From Iodobacter violaceini (lineage in GTDB: Bacteria > Pseudomonadota > Gammaproteobacteria > Burkholderiales > Chitinibacteraceae), in NCBI RefSeq assembly GCF_011601265.1, contig NZ_JAAOLX010000002.1, forward strand, positions 248,001-312,000: DNA of 64,000 nucleotides, given 5' to 3'. Each line of letters starts with the position of its first letter. Position 1 is the first letter of the stretch. The notes beneath the pieces were generated by a model. It searched no databases and was not told the DNA's origin. It saw only the letters and a list, made by a program, of their open reading frames with translations. Of this stretch, positions 1 through 8,038 are shown piece by piece. The position numbers and the translations under genes are program-made.

Positions 1-846
1 CGCTGGCCTTTCCGGCTGTGTCTTTATCCGGTCATTACCCTGCAATGGTTAAGCCGCCCGGCCCTGCGCCACGCATCGATGCAATATTTGCAACGTCTGG
101 AGGCCACTACAGACGCGCTGGGCCATGCTGCAAACTGGCGGGACAGCCTGAAACATCTCGCGCTTTTTGCTGAAACCATGCTGGATAAGCTGCTGGCCGT
201 TTCTGGCCGCTATCAGTTCAGCAATGTCAGGACAGAAGGCCGTGAAGCGTTTTACGCCACTGCAGAGCAGGGATCGGGTGGCGTCATTATCACCGCCCAC
301 CTGGGATGCCTTGAGATTTGTCGCGCCATGGCCGAAGACACAGGCAAAATTCGCCTCAATATCCTGGTACACACACATCACGCAAAGCAATTTAACCAGC
401 TCTTAAAGCGGCTTAATCCTGCTAACGACTTGCAACTGATCGAAGTATCGGAAGTCGGCCCTGCAACCGCCGTCTTGCTGGCCGAAAAAATAGCTGCCGG
501 TGAATATATTGTCATTGCTGGTGACCGGATTCCCGTCTTTGCCAGCCAAACTGTCCAAGCTGATTTTTTAGGCCACAGCGCGCCTTTTCCGGCAGGCCCT
601 TACGTCTTAGCCAGCCTCTTAAAATGCCCGCTTTATTTACTGGGCTGCATCCACGAAGGGCGTGGCTATCGCATTCATTTTGAAACACTGGCAAGCCGGG
701 TGATTTTGCCACGTGGACAGCGCAATGAAGCAATAGCGGGCTATGCCACACAATATGCACAAGCCATCACCGCGCTGCTCAAACGTTCGCCCTACGACTG
801 GTTTAACTTTTTTTCCTTTTGGGATCAGACACATGACAAACACTAA
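1..846 (+). CDS. LpxL/HtrB-like acyltransferase of the aryl-polyene cluster (5' end missing)
   Basis: The reading frame is open from base 1, so the gene starts upstream of the window. The visible part is a lysophospholipid-acyltransferase type domain with the HX4E catalytic motif (TAHLGCLE, encoded near base 295) and a later GDR segment typical of lipid A acyltransferases. In aryl-polyene clusters such a domain, alone or fused behind a glycosyltransferase, is thought to attach a fatty acyl or lipid anchor to the polyene at the inner membrane. The last 14 bases overlap the ammonia-lyase gene, so the two are probably translationally coupled. Whether a glycosyltransferase domain precedes it cannot be seen. 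Confidence 0.8.
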   Translation, partial: RWPFRLCLYPVITLQWLSRPALRHASMQYLQRLEATTDALGHAANWRDSLKHLALFAETMLDKLLAVSGRYQFSNVRTEGREAFYATAEQGSGGVIITAHLGCLEICRAMAEDTGKIRLNILVHTHHAKQFNQLLKRLNPANDLQLIEVSEVGPATAVLLAEKIAAGEYIVIAGDRIPVFASQTVQADFLGHSAPFPAGPYVLASLLKCPLYLLGCIHEGRGYRIHFETLASRVILPRGQRNEAIAGYATQYAQAITALLKRSPYDWFNFFSFWDQTHDKH

Positions 847-2377
847 GCCTGCCATCACTATTGATGGCACACGATTAAGCATCGAAGACATTGTTGCGAT
901 CTCCCTGAAAAAATCATCTGCGGCACTGTCGGGCGAGCCGGAATTTCGCCAGCGGATTCAAAAAGGCGCTGATTTTTTAGACCGCCTGCTGCGTGAAGAC
1001 GGTGTTATTTATGGTGTTACCACCGGTTATGGCGATTCTTGCACCGTAACGATTCCACCCGAGCTGATCAGCGAGCTGCCGCATCATCTTTACACCTATC
1101 ACGGCTGCGGTGCCGGGCGCTTTTTAACGCAGGAAGAAACCCGTGCCGTACTGGCTACGCGGCTGGCTTCTTTATCGCAAGGAATGTCGGGCGTCAGCAT
1201 TGCCCTGCTTGATCAGCTGGAAACCCTGCTTAAACACGATATCCTGCCGCTGATTCCGGCCGAAGGCTCGGTCGGGGCCAGTGGCGATTTAACCCCCCTG
1301 TCTTATGTGGCAGCCGTACTCTGCGGCGAGCGGGAAGTGATGTATCGCAATGAACGCCGCAATGCCCGTGATGTACTGGCAGAGCTGAATATCCAGCCGC
1401 TGCGACTACGCCCCAAAGAAGGGCTTGCCATGATGAATGGCACTGCGGTGATGACGGCACTGGCCTGCCTTGCCTGGCAGCGTGCTGATTACCTGTGCAA
1501 GCTTACGGCCAGACTCACCGCCATGAATGTAGTGGCCAGCGCGGGCAATGCCAATCACTTTGATGAAACGCTGTTTGCCGTTAAACCCCACGCCGGCCAG
1601 CAAGCCGTGGCGGCCCGCATCCGCAATGATCTGGCCAGCCCGCGGCCCAGCCGTAATGACGAGCGGCTGCAGGATCGCTACTCGCTGCGCTGCGCCCCGC
1701 ATGTGATTGGCGTGCTGGAAGACGCACTGCCATTTTTCAGAACCCTGATCGAAAACGAGCTGAACAGCGCCAACGATAACCCGATTATCGATGCCGAAAA
1801 CGAGCGCGTTTTACACGGCGGCCACTTCTATGGCGGCCATATTGCTTTTGCCATGGACAGCCTGAAAAACACCGTGGCAAATCTGGCTGATTTACTCGAC
1901 CGCCAGCTGGCGCTGCTCGTTGATACCCGTTTTAACCACGGCCTGCCATCTAATCTGTCTGGCTGCACCGGCCCGCGTGCGGCAATTAATCATGGCTTAA
2001 AAGCACTGCAAATCAGTGTATCTGCCTGGACCGCCGAAGCACTGAAGCAAACCATGCCGGCATCGGTCTTCAGCCGCTCTACCGAATGCCACAATCAGGA
2101 TAAAGTCAGCATGGGCACGATTGCAGCACGCGATGCCTTACGCGTGCTGGAGCTAACCGAGCAAGTAGTCGCTGCCATGCTGATCGCAGCGCGCCAGGGT
2201 ATTGCGCTGCGCCGCCGTATTGATCCGACACTGCAGCTGCCGGATGCACTTGCTGCCATGCAGGCGGATCTGGAAGACCGCATTCCGCTCTTGGTAGAAG
2301 ACCGCGCTTTAGATAAAGAACTGCAAGCTTTGATTTTGGATATTCGTGCAGAAACCTGGATGCTCTATGCCGATTAA
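833..2377 (+). CDS. Aromatic amino acid ammonia lyase (HAL/TAL/PAL family) of the aryl-polyene cluster
   Basis: 514 residues, the usual family length. The Ala-Ser-Gly triad that forms the MIO cofactor is at 149-151 (VGASGDLTPLS), the catalytic Tyr is in YGVTTGYG (residue 60), and the NDNP and GGHFYGGH segments are present. The enzyme should release ammonia from His, Tyr or Phe to give an arylacrylate. In polyene pigment clusters a Tyr/Phe lyase supplies the aryl head group. The selectivity segment reads LYTYHGCG, with Tyr where histidases have Ser and tyrosine lyases have His, so the substrate cannot be assigned. The ATG at 833 was chosen because upstream codons lie inside the acyltransferase; the end overlaps the thioesterase by 11 bases. 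Confidence 0.9.
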   Translation: MTNTKPAITIDGTRLSIEDIVAISLKKSSAALSGEPEFRQRIQKGADFLDRLLREDGVIYGVTTGYGDSCTVTIPPELISELPHHLYTYHGCGAGRFLTQEETRAVLATRLASLSQGMSGVSIALLDQLETLLKHDILPLIPAEGSVGASGDLTPLSYVAAVLCGEREVMYRNERRNARDVLAELNIQPLRLRPKEGLAMMNGTAVMTALACLAWQRADYLCKLTARLTAMNVVASAGNANHFDETLFAVKPHAGQQAVAARIRNDLASPRPSRNDERLQDRYSLRCAPHVIGVLEDALPFFRTLIENELNSANDNPIIDAENERVLHGGHFYGGHIAFAMDSLKNTVANLADLLDRQLALLVDTRFNHGLPSNLSGCTGPRAAINHGLKALQISVSAWTAEALKQTMPASVFSRSTECHNQDKVSMGTIAARDALRVLELTEQVVAAMLIAARQGIALRRRIDPTLQLPDALAAMQADLEDRIPLLVEDRALDKELQALILDIRAETWMLYAD

Positions 2378-2813
2378 TCAAAACCATCCGGCCCATCCCC
2401 GCCTCAGTATCGAGATTGCACTCAGCCCGGCTTTTCACGATCTTGATCCAATGGATATCGTCTGGCACGGCAATTATCCCAAATACCTGGAAATTGCCCG
2501 CTGCGCCCTGCTCAGCCAGTTTAATTACGATTATCCGCAAATGAAAGCATCCGGCTATGCATGGCCGATTGTGGATATGCGGCTGAAATATGTTAAACCG
2601 GCCCGTTTTGAGCAAAAGCTGATCGTGCGCGCCGAAATTGTGGAGTGGGAAAGCCGCTTAAAAATTAATTACCTGATTAAAGATGCAGTCAGTGGCCAAA
2701 AAATCAATCAGGCCCATACCATTCAGGTGGCTGTCGATATGAGTACGGGTGAGATGCAATATGTTTGCCCGGCCATTCTTTGGGAGCGGCTAGGCGTGGA
2801 GGAGCCGCAGTGA
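2367..2813 (+). CDS. Hotdog-fold acyl-CoA/ACP thioesterase (4HBT/YbgC type), ApeK-like
   Basis: 148 residues forming one 4-hydroxybenzoyl-CoA-thioesterase-like hotdog domain. The active-site segment DLDPMDIVWHGNYPKYLE matches the D-x-D-x(5)-H-x-N-Y pattern of YbgC/FadM enzymes. In aryl-polyene clusters the equivalent gene (ApeK in Xenorhabdus work) is thought to release or proofread the polyene chain on its carrier protein. The start ATG lies inside the end of the ammonia-lyase gene, and the stop TGA shares bases with the GTG start of the next gene. This overlap pattern argues for one polycistronic message. Confidence 0.85.
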   Translation: MPINQNHPAHPRLSIEIALSPAFHDLDPMDIVWHGNYPKYLEIARCALLSQFNYDYPQMKASGYAWPIVDMRLKYVKPARFEQKLIVRAEIVEWESRLKINYLIKDAVSGQKINQAHTIQVAVDMSTGEMQYVCPAILWERLGVEEPQ

Positions 2814-3427
2814 AAATCAATTTCAAGCACTCACTTGCCATCGTTTTGCTCAGCCTCTTCACCTTCAGCAGCCATGCCGCAGATTTAACCGCCAGCGTGA
2901 AAGAGCGCCTGGCTCAGCCTGGCGTGCTGCGCGGCGATTTTGAGCAAAACAAACAGGTGAGCGGTTTTAAAAAACCGCTGGTATCACGTGGCGATTTTTT
3001 AGTTGCGCGGGATTTGGGTGTGCTTTGGCGCACCAAAACGCCTTTTGCCAGCACCCTTAAGCTAAGCCGTGATGAAATAGTTGCCACACAGGATGGTGCC
3101 GTGGCTTTTCGCCTGAGCGCCAGCAAAGAGCCCTCGGTACGGATGATTAACGGCCTGCTGTTTTCTTTAATGAATGGCGATGTCAGCAGTCTGGGCGAGC
3201 TGTTTAAGATTGAAGGCGGCGTCAACGGCAAGGCATGGCAGCTTACACTGACCCCCAGACAAGCGGCTCTGGGCAAGATCATGCGCAAGATTGAGCTCTC
3301 CGGGGACCAATTTGTGCGCCGTATTTTGCTGGATGAAGCCAATGGTGACCAAACCGCGATACACCTGAGCGCACAAAACACCGAGCCTGCCAAACTCAGC
3401 AGCGAGGAGCACACTCGTTTTGAGTAA
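2810..3427 (+). CDS. LolA-like periplasmic carrier of the aryl-polyene cluster
   Basis: 205 residues from a GTG that overlaps the preceding stop (GTGA). Residues 1-23 form a signal peptide ending in SSHA before ADLTAS. The mature part resembles LolA, the periplasmic lipoprotein chaperone (the DFEQNKQVSGFKKPLVSRG region and the SRGDFLVA strand). Cluster-borne LolA homologues are believed to carry the lipidated polyene across the periplasm to the outer membrane, together with the MMPL exporter encoded next. It is not the housekeeping LolA by context. Function is inferred from family and neighbours. Confidence 0.8.
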   Translation: MKINFKHSLAIVLLSLFTFSSHAADLTASVKERLAQPGVLRGDFEQNKQVSGFKKPLVSRGDFLVARDLGVLWRTKTPFASTLKLSRDEIVATQDGAVAFRLSASKEPSVRMINGLLFSLMNGDVSSLGELFKIEGGVNGKAWQLTLTPRQAALGKIMRKIELSGDQFVRRILLDEANGDQTAIHLSAQNTEPAKLSSEEHTRFE

Positions 3428-5756
3428 TCAGGCAACCATCCGGCTGCTGGCTAAAATCTGGCTGCTGATCGTGCTCACCTTTACCGCCCACAATATTTAT
3501 CTGTGGTCCGGCCATTTGCAGCTGGATACCGATATTCTCGCCATGCTGCCGCAGGATGAGCGCGACCCGACAGTGCAAAACGCCACGCGGCAACTCAGCG
3601 ATGCGGCGGCTAAACGGGTTGTTATCCTGATTGGCGGCCAGGATTGGGAAAGGACGCGCATGGCTGCTGACGCTTATGCTGCCAGCCTGGAAAACAGCGG
3701 ACTGCCCCTCAATTTACGTTACAAAATGGACGATGAAAGTGCATGGCTCAGCTTTTTCGTCCCTCATCGCAATCAGCTGCTGAGTGCCACACAACGCCAG
3801 CAACTGGAAAACAGCAGCAGCGATGAGCTGGCCCGGCGCGCCATTGCCGCGCTGTATCAGCCCGGCATCGGCATGCCCCGCCTTGGCGAATGGCAGGATG
3901 ACCCGCTGAACTTACTTGGCGAATGGCTGGGGGAGCGGGCTGCCGAAAGCAAAGTCCGTATCCGTGACGGGCGCTTATCGCTGATCTCTTCGTCCGCATC
4001 CGGCGAGGCTTTCTATATTTTGCTGACGCTGGAGCAACAAGATTCAGCGTTTTCAATCAGGGCGCAGCAAGCACTGATTCCGGTACTGGATGCGGCCAAA
4101 GCAGCTGCACTCAAAACTCAGCCTGAAGCAGAAGTATTCAGCGTTGGCGTGCCCTTGCACGCAGCTGCTGCGGCCAGCCAGGCAGAGCGCGAAGTCCACA
4201 CCATAGGGATCGGATCAATGATCGGCATTGTGCTGCTCACTGTGTTTGCCTTCAGTGCCATCCGCCCGCGTATTTTGGTCACCCTCTCGATTGCCATTGG
4301 CCTGCTTGCTGCAATTTCGGTCTGCACCTTAATCTTTGGCCGCCTGCATTTAATCACGCTGGTATTTGGGGCCAGCTTAGTCGGTGTGGCCGAAAACTAC
4401 GGCAGCAATTATTTCAGCAGCCGCCAGGGCCGCCCCGCAGCGGAGCGCTGGGCCATGCTCAAAGCTCAGTCGCCAGTGATGTGGCTGGCGATGCTCACCA
4501 CCGCCATTGGTTATTTACTGCTGGCACTCACCCCATTTCCTGGTTTGCGGCAAATTGCCGTTTTCTCAGCCACAGGCCTCTTGGCCGCTTTTGTAACTGT
4601 GCTGTGGTGGTTCCCGCTGTTTGATAAAGGGGAGATGAAACACACCCGATTGTCACTCTGGATAGGCTCACGCCGTGCACTCTGGCCAGGCCTGGGGCAC
4701 AATCGTTTAACGCTGATATTTAGCTTAATCGTGGCAATCACCTTGCTTTGGGGCGGCTTATCCATCACAGGCAATGACGATGTGCGGCTCTTGCAAAGCT
4801 CGCCTCCCGCACTGATTACCCAGCAAATTAAAGTCAGTAAGCTGCTTGATTTACCCAGCCCGGCGCAATTTTATTTGATTCGCGGTGCAAGCACCGAGGC
4901 AGTACTGCAGCAGGAAGAAGCGCTCAAAACCCGGCTTGCGCCTCTGATTGCCAGGGGCAGTATCAGCGGCTATCAGGCCATCAGCGATTGGGTTCCCTCC
5001 TTAGCACAGCAGGCAGCAAACCAGACACTGATCGAACGCGTGGTATTTGGCGGGCAAGGTGTGCTGGCCAGAGCCAGCCTGGCGCTGGGCGAAACGCTGA
5101 CGCCAGCTTTCAAACCCGCCGCGCCGCTTATAATTGCAGACTGGCTGGCAGCGCCCGTTTCAGAACCGCTGCGCCATCAGTGGCTGGGGAAGTTTGAAAA
5201 CGGCTACGCCAGCGTGATACTGCTGCGTGGCGTAAGCAAACCAGCGCAGCTTGCAGAGCTGGCGGCCATTGCCCCCAGCGTGGCCGGTGTGCGCTGGGTA
5301 GATAAAGTAGCTGAAGTCTCCGCCGTTATGGGCCGCTACCGTGTGCTGATGGCTTGGGTGATTGCACTCAGCTATCTGCTGGTTTTTGCCGCGCTCAGCT
5401 ACCGCTTTGGCAAGCAGGCATGGCGGGCGCTGCTGCCCACCCTGCTCGCCAGTGGTCTGGCCCTGGCCATTCTGGCGCTGCTGGGCCAGCCCCTGCAGTT
5501 ATTTAATATTCTGGCGCTGCTGCTGATTTTAGGCATGGGCGTGGATTATGGGATTTTCCTGCTGGAAAACCCCGAACGCCATGCAACAAGGCCTTTTTTA
5601 TCAGTGACACTGGCGGCTGCATCCACCCTGCTGGCCTTTGGCCTGCTGGCCCTGTCTGCAACCCCCGCCCTGCACGCTTTTGGTCTGACCATGCTGCTGG
5701 GCATCGGATTATCCTGGTTCTTAACCCCGGCATTTATGCCACCAACCAAGTCATAA
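3420..5756 (+). CDS. MMPL/RND-type exporter of the aryl-polyene cluster
   Basis: 778 residues with a duplicated RND/MMPL layout: one N-terminal membrane segment (about 10-28), a periplasmic loop, a bundle of five segments (about 260-400), then one segment near 430, a second loop, and a final bundle (about 645-775). It belongs to the predicted-exporter group found in aryl-polyene and xanthomonadin clusters, which moves the pigment from inner to outer membrane using the proton gradient. The start is a TTG overlapping the lolA-like gene by 8 bases; no ATG or GTG fits before the first membrane segment, so a weak start is likely. The small membrane gene begins 2 bases after its stop. Confidence 0.85.
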   Translation: MSNQATIRLLAKIWLLIVLTFTAHNIYLWSGHLQLDTDILAMLPQDERDPTVQNATRQLSDAAAKRVVILIGGQDWERTRMAADAYAASLENSGLPLNLRYKMDDESAWLSFFVPHRNQLLSATQRQQLENSSSDELARRAIAALYQPGIGMPRLGEWQDDPLNLLGEWLGERAAESKVRIRDGRLSLISSSASGEAFYILLTLEQQDSAFSIRAQQALIPVLDAAKAAALKTQPEAEVFSVGVPLHAAAAASQAEREVHTIGIGSMIGIVLLTVFAFSAIRPRILVTLSIAIGLLAAISVCTLIFGRLHLITLVFGASLVGVAENYGSNYFSSRQGRPAAERWAMLKAQSPVMWLAMLTTAIGYLLLALTPFPGLRQIAVFSATGLLAAFVTVLWWFPLFDKGEMKHTRLSLWIGSRRALWPGLGHNRLTLIFSLIVAITLLWGGLSITGNDDVRLLQSSPPALITQQIKVSKLLDLPSPAQFYLIRGASTEAVLQQEEALKTRLAPLIARGSISGYQAISDWVPSLAQQAANQTLIERVVFGGQGVLARASLALGETLTPAFKPAAPLIIADWLAAPVSEPLRHQWLGKFENGYASVILLRGVSKPAQLAELAAIAPSVAGVRWVDKVAEVSAVMGRYRVLMAWVIALSYLLVFAALSYRFGKQAWRALLPTLLASGLALAILALLGQPLQLFNILALLLILGMGVDYGIFLLENPERHATRPFLSVTLAAASTLLAFGLLALSATPALHAFGLTMLLGIGLSWFLTPAFMPPTKS

Positions 5757-5758
5757 CA

Positions 5759-6028
5759 ATGATTTCAATCAGCAATCAATTTATTTTCAAACACCTGCGT
5801 ACCATAGAGATGATCGGGGTGCTGATGCGTATCTTCAGCTTCAGCCTTGTCAGCTGGCTGGGCCCGGCCAGCCCGTTTATGTTTGTCTGGAGCCTGAACA
5901 CCATCGACGCCATTATGCTGGCCTGGTGCTCGGCGTTAAAACGCGACTCCGCTTACACACTATTGAATGGCTTTTGGATTATTGTTGGCCTGATCGGCAT
6001 TTTAAGAGCAGGGCAGTTTATTCATTGA
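5759..6028 (+). CDS. Small membrane protein of unknown function in the aryl-polyene cluster
   Basis: 89 residues, starting 2 bases after the exporter stop, so probably part of the same operon. Two or three hydrophobic stretches are visible: about 19-35, 38-53 and 66-83. The segment around LLNGFWIIVGLIGILRAG recalls short two-helix membrane proteins with an N-x-x-W-x-x-x-x-x-G signature, but I cannot name the family. No cysteines or charged catalytic residues suggest an enzyme. A role supporting the exporter or the oxidoreductase is only an inference from position. Confidence 0.6.
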   Translation: MISISNQFIFKHLRTIEMIGVLMRIFSFSLVSWLGPASPFMFVWSLNTIDAIMLAWCSALKRDSAYTLLNGFWIIVGLIGILRAGQFIH

Positions 6029-6094
6029 TTAGCCCGGCCGCCCCCTGGGCCGCAGAGCAGAACAACAAAACCGAAAATACAGAAGAGAAATGAA

Positions 6095-7318
6095 ATGCGT
6101 ATTGAACACACAGAAATACTGATTATCGGCGCAGGCCCTTCCGGCTCTGTGGCGGCAGGCTTATTGCGTAAGCAAGGGCGTCAGGTGCTGATTATTGAGA
6201 AAGAAGTCTTCCCACGTTTTTCGATTGGCGAAAGCCTCTTGCCGCAAAGTATGGAATACATTGAAGCGGCAGGTTTTTTACAGGATGTGATTGAGGCAGG
6301 TTTTCAGTATAAAAACGGTGCGGCATTTGTGCGTGGGGAGCAAACCACCGCTTTTGATTTCAGAGATAAATTTTCAAGCGGCTGGGGCACGACATACCAA
6401 GTGCAGCGCGGTCACTTTGACCATGTGCTGGCAAAGGGTGCAGAAAAAGCAGGCGCGGTGATTCGCTACCAGGAGCAAGTCACCGCCATCGGCATGGATG
6501 GCGATCAGCCTTTAATTACCGTGCAGTCGGCCACAGAAACCTATCAAATCAGCGCTCGCTTTTTACTGGATGCCAGTGGCTTTGGCCGGATTCTGCCTCG
6601 CTTACTCAAGCTGGAAACGCCATCTGATTTCCCTGTGCGCGGCGCTTACTTTACCCATATTGAAGATCGCATTTCAAAAGAAGGCTTTGATCGCAATAAG
6701 ATTCTGGTCAGCGTGCACCCGGATCATCACGATGTATGGTTCTGGACGATTCCTTTTTCCAATGGCCGCTGCTCACAAGGTGTGGTCGCCAGGCCGGAAT
6801 TTTTAGAACAATATCAGGGCAGCGAAACCGAGCGTTTACAGGCCATTATTGCCGAAGTGCCTACCCTGTCAGCCGTACTTAAAAACGCCGTTTGGGATAC
6901 ACCGGCCCGCCAGCTGATTGGTTATTCTGCCAATGTCAGCAGCTTACACGGCAAAGGCTATGCCCTGCTGGGCAATGCGGGCGAGTTTCTGGACCCGGTA
7001 TTCTCCAGTGGCGTAACCATCGCGGTGAAATCTGCAGCCCTTGCCGCCGCCGCGATTGAGCGCGAGTTTGCGGGTGAAGCAGTGAACTGGCAGAGCGATT
7101 ATGCAGATCCGCTCAAAGCTGGCGTCGATGCATTCAGAGCCTTTGTGAGCAGCTGGTATGAAGGTGGCTTTCAGGATGTGATTTTCCACAAGGATCAGTC
7201 TGCGGACGTGCGCCGGATGATCTCCGCTATTCTGGCGGGCTACGCATGGGATTTAAACAATCCCTATGTGGCGCAGCCTAAGCGCTTAAAAACGCTGGAG
7301 CAATTGTGCGTGGCTTAA
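6095..7318 (+). CDS. FAD-dependent oxidoreductase (tryptophan-halogenase-like fold)
   Basis: 407 residues. The dinucleotide-binding motif GAGPSG is at 12-17, followed by IIEKEVFPRFSIGESLLP, a hallmark of the geranylgeranyl-reductase/flavin-halogenase superfamily; a second FAD contact is GNAGEFLDPVFSSG. Members in aryl-polyene and related pigment clusters are assumed to hydroxylate or otherwise tailor the aryl head group. The halogenase WxWxIP-type motif appears as WFWTIPFS near residue 210, so true halogenase activity cannot be excluded. A purine-rich stretch precedes the ATG. The stop overlaps the start of the lipoprotein gene (TAATG). Confidence 0.85.
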   Translation: MRIEHTEILIIGAGPSGSVAAGLLRKQGRQVLIIEKEVFPRFSIGESLLPQSMEYIEAAGFLQDVIEAGFQYKNGAAFVRGEQTTAFDFRDKFSSGWGTTYQVQRGHFDHVLAKGAEKAGAVIRYQEQVTAIGMDGDQPLITVQSATETYQISARFLLDASGFGRILPRLLKLETPSDFPVRGAYFTHIEDRISKEGFDRNKILVSVHPDHHDVWFWTIPFSNGRCSQGVVARPEFLEQYQGSETERLQAIIAEVPTLSAVLKNAVWDTPARQLIGYSANVSSLHGKGYALLGNAGEFLDPVFSSGVTIAVKSAALAAAAIEREFAGEAVNWQSDYADPLKAGVDAFRAFVSSWYEGGFQDVIFHKDQSADVRRMISAILAGYAWDLNNPYVAQPKRLKTLEQLCVA

Positions 7319-7872
7319 TGGTTTTGATGCTCGCACTGCTCAGCGCCTGTACAAGCCAGGAGCCTGCAATCAGCCTGCCCCTGCTGCGCCTTGCTCCTGC
7401 TGCTTTTGCTACAGCGATGCCGCTTAGCCTGAGCCAGAGGCTGACGGTAACCCCCCTGCCAGCCAGCCGGGGTGAAACAAATTCGCCAGCCAAAAACCTG
7501 GATGCCTTACTGGAAATCAATCCTGATCAGGTACAGCTGGCAGGCTTTGCACTGGGGCAGCGTATTTTAACGGTAGGCTGGGACGGGCAATCGCTGACAA
7601 GCAGCCGCCACGCCCTGCTGCCCAAAGAGGTAGATGAGCAGCGCGTATTGCGTGATGTGCAGCTGGTGTACTGGCCGCTCGCCACCATTCAGGCGGCTTT
7701 ACCTGCGGGCTGGGCGCTCAGTGAAGAAAGCGGCGTCAGAACACTGACGCAAGGACCACACACCATCATCACCATCCGCTACCACGCCGAGCCTCGCTGG
7801 GCAGGGCAAACTGAATTAGAAAACACCCTTGAGCACTACCGGCTGGTGATTGATTCAAAAGAAACACAATGA
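7318..7872 (+). CDS. DUF3261-type lipoprotein of the aryl-polyene cluster
   Basis: 184 residues from the ATG that overlaps the preceding stop. The N-terminus is a lipoprotein signal with lipobox LLSAC (Cys about residue 11), so the protein should be lipid-anchored. Its length, its place just before the ketosynthase genes and the DVQLVYWP / AGW segments fit the DUF3261 lipoprotein found in aryl-polyene operons. It may act as an outer-membrane acceptor or insertion factor; that is inference. An upstream in-frame GTG at 7306 is an alternative start but would lengthen the signal without need. The gene ends at the left edge of an inserted repeat. Confidence 0.75.
   Translation: MVLMLALLSACTSQEPAISLPLLRLAPAAFATAMPLSLSQRLTVTPLPASRGETNSPAKNLDALLEINPDQVQLAGFALGQRILTVGWDGQSLTSSRHALLPKEVDEQRVLRDVQLVYWPLATIQAALPAGWALSEESGVRTLTQGPHTIITIRYHAEPRWAGQTELENTLEHYRLVIDSKETQ
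7862..7872. repeat. Left 11-bp direct repeat flanking the inserted element
   Basis: The 11 bases AAACACAATGA end the lipoprotein gene (including its TGA). The same 11 bases recur at 8028-8038, where they include the ATG of the ketosynthase gene. Removing the segment between them would restore an ATGA stop/start overlap, as seen elsewhere in this operon. This looks like a target-site duplication. Confidence 0.75.
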
Positions 7873-7879
7873 CCCCGAT

Positions 7880-7990
7880 GATCTGCAGATACAGAAAAAG
7901 GTGAGAACACAAAGCACACAGAGCCCCCAAAAAAAGGTTTTCTCCGTGAGCTGTTTTCAAACGCTGTACTCTCTGTGTCTGCAGACCTGA
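7880..7990. repeat. PstI-core palindromic repeat, copy 1
   Basis: An imperfect palindrome: the left arm ATCTGCAGATACAG and right arm CTCTGTGTCTGCAGAC enclose a core rich in AACACA and CTCCGTG. It shares arms and core with five other intergenic segments in this window. It carries no reading frame and separates two genes that were probably translationally coupled. Confidence 0.75.
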
Positions 7991-8027
7991 GGTTTCTGAC
8001 AGGAATAAGCATTTTTACTTCATAGCC

Positions 8028-8038
8028 AAACACAATGA
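8028..8038. repeat. Right 11-bp direct repeat flanking the inserted element
   Basis: Exact copy of AAACACAATGA at 7862-7872. Here it spans the start codon of the ketosynthase gene, which as a result has no good Shine-Dalgarno sequence directly upstream. Confidence 0.75.
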
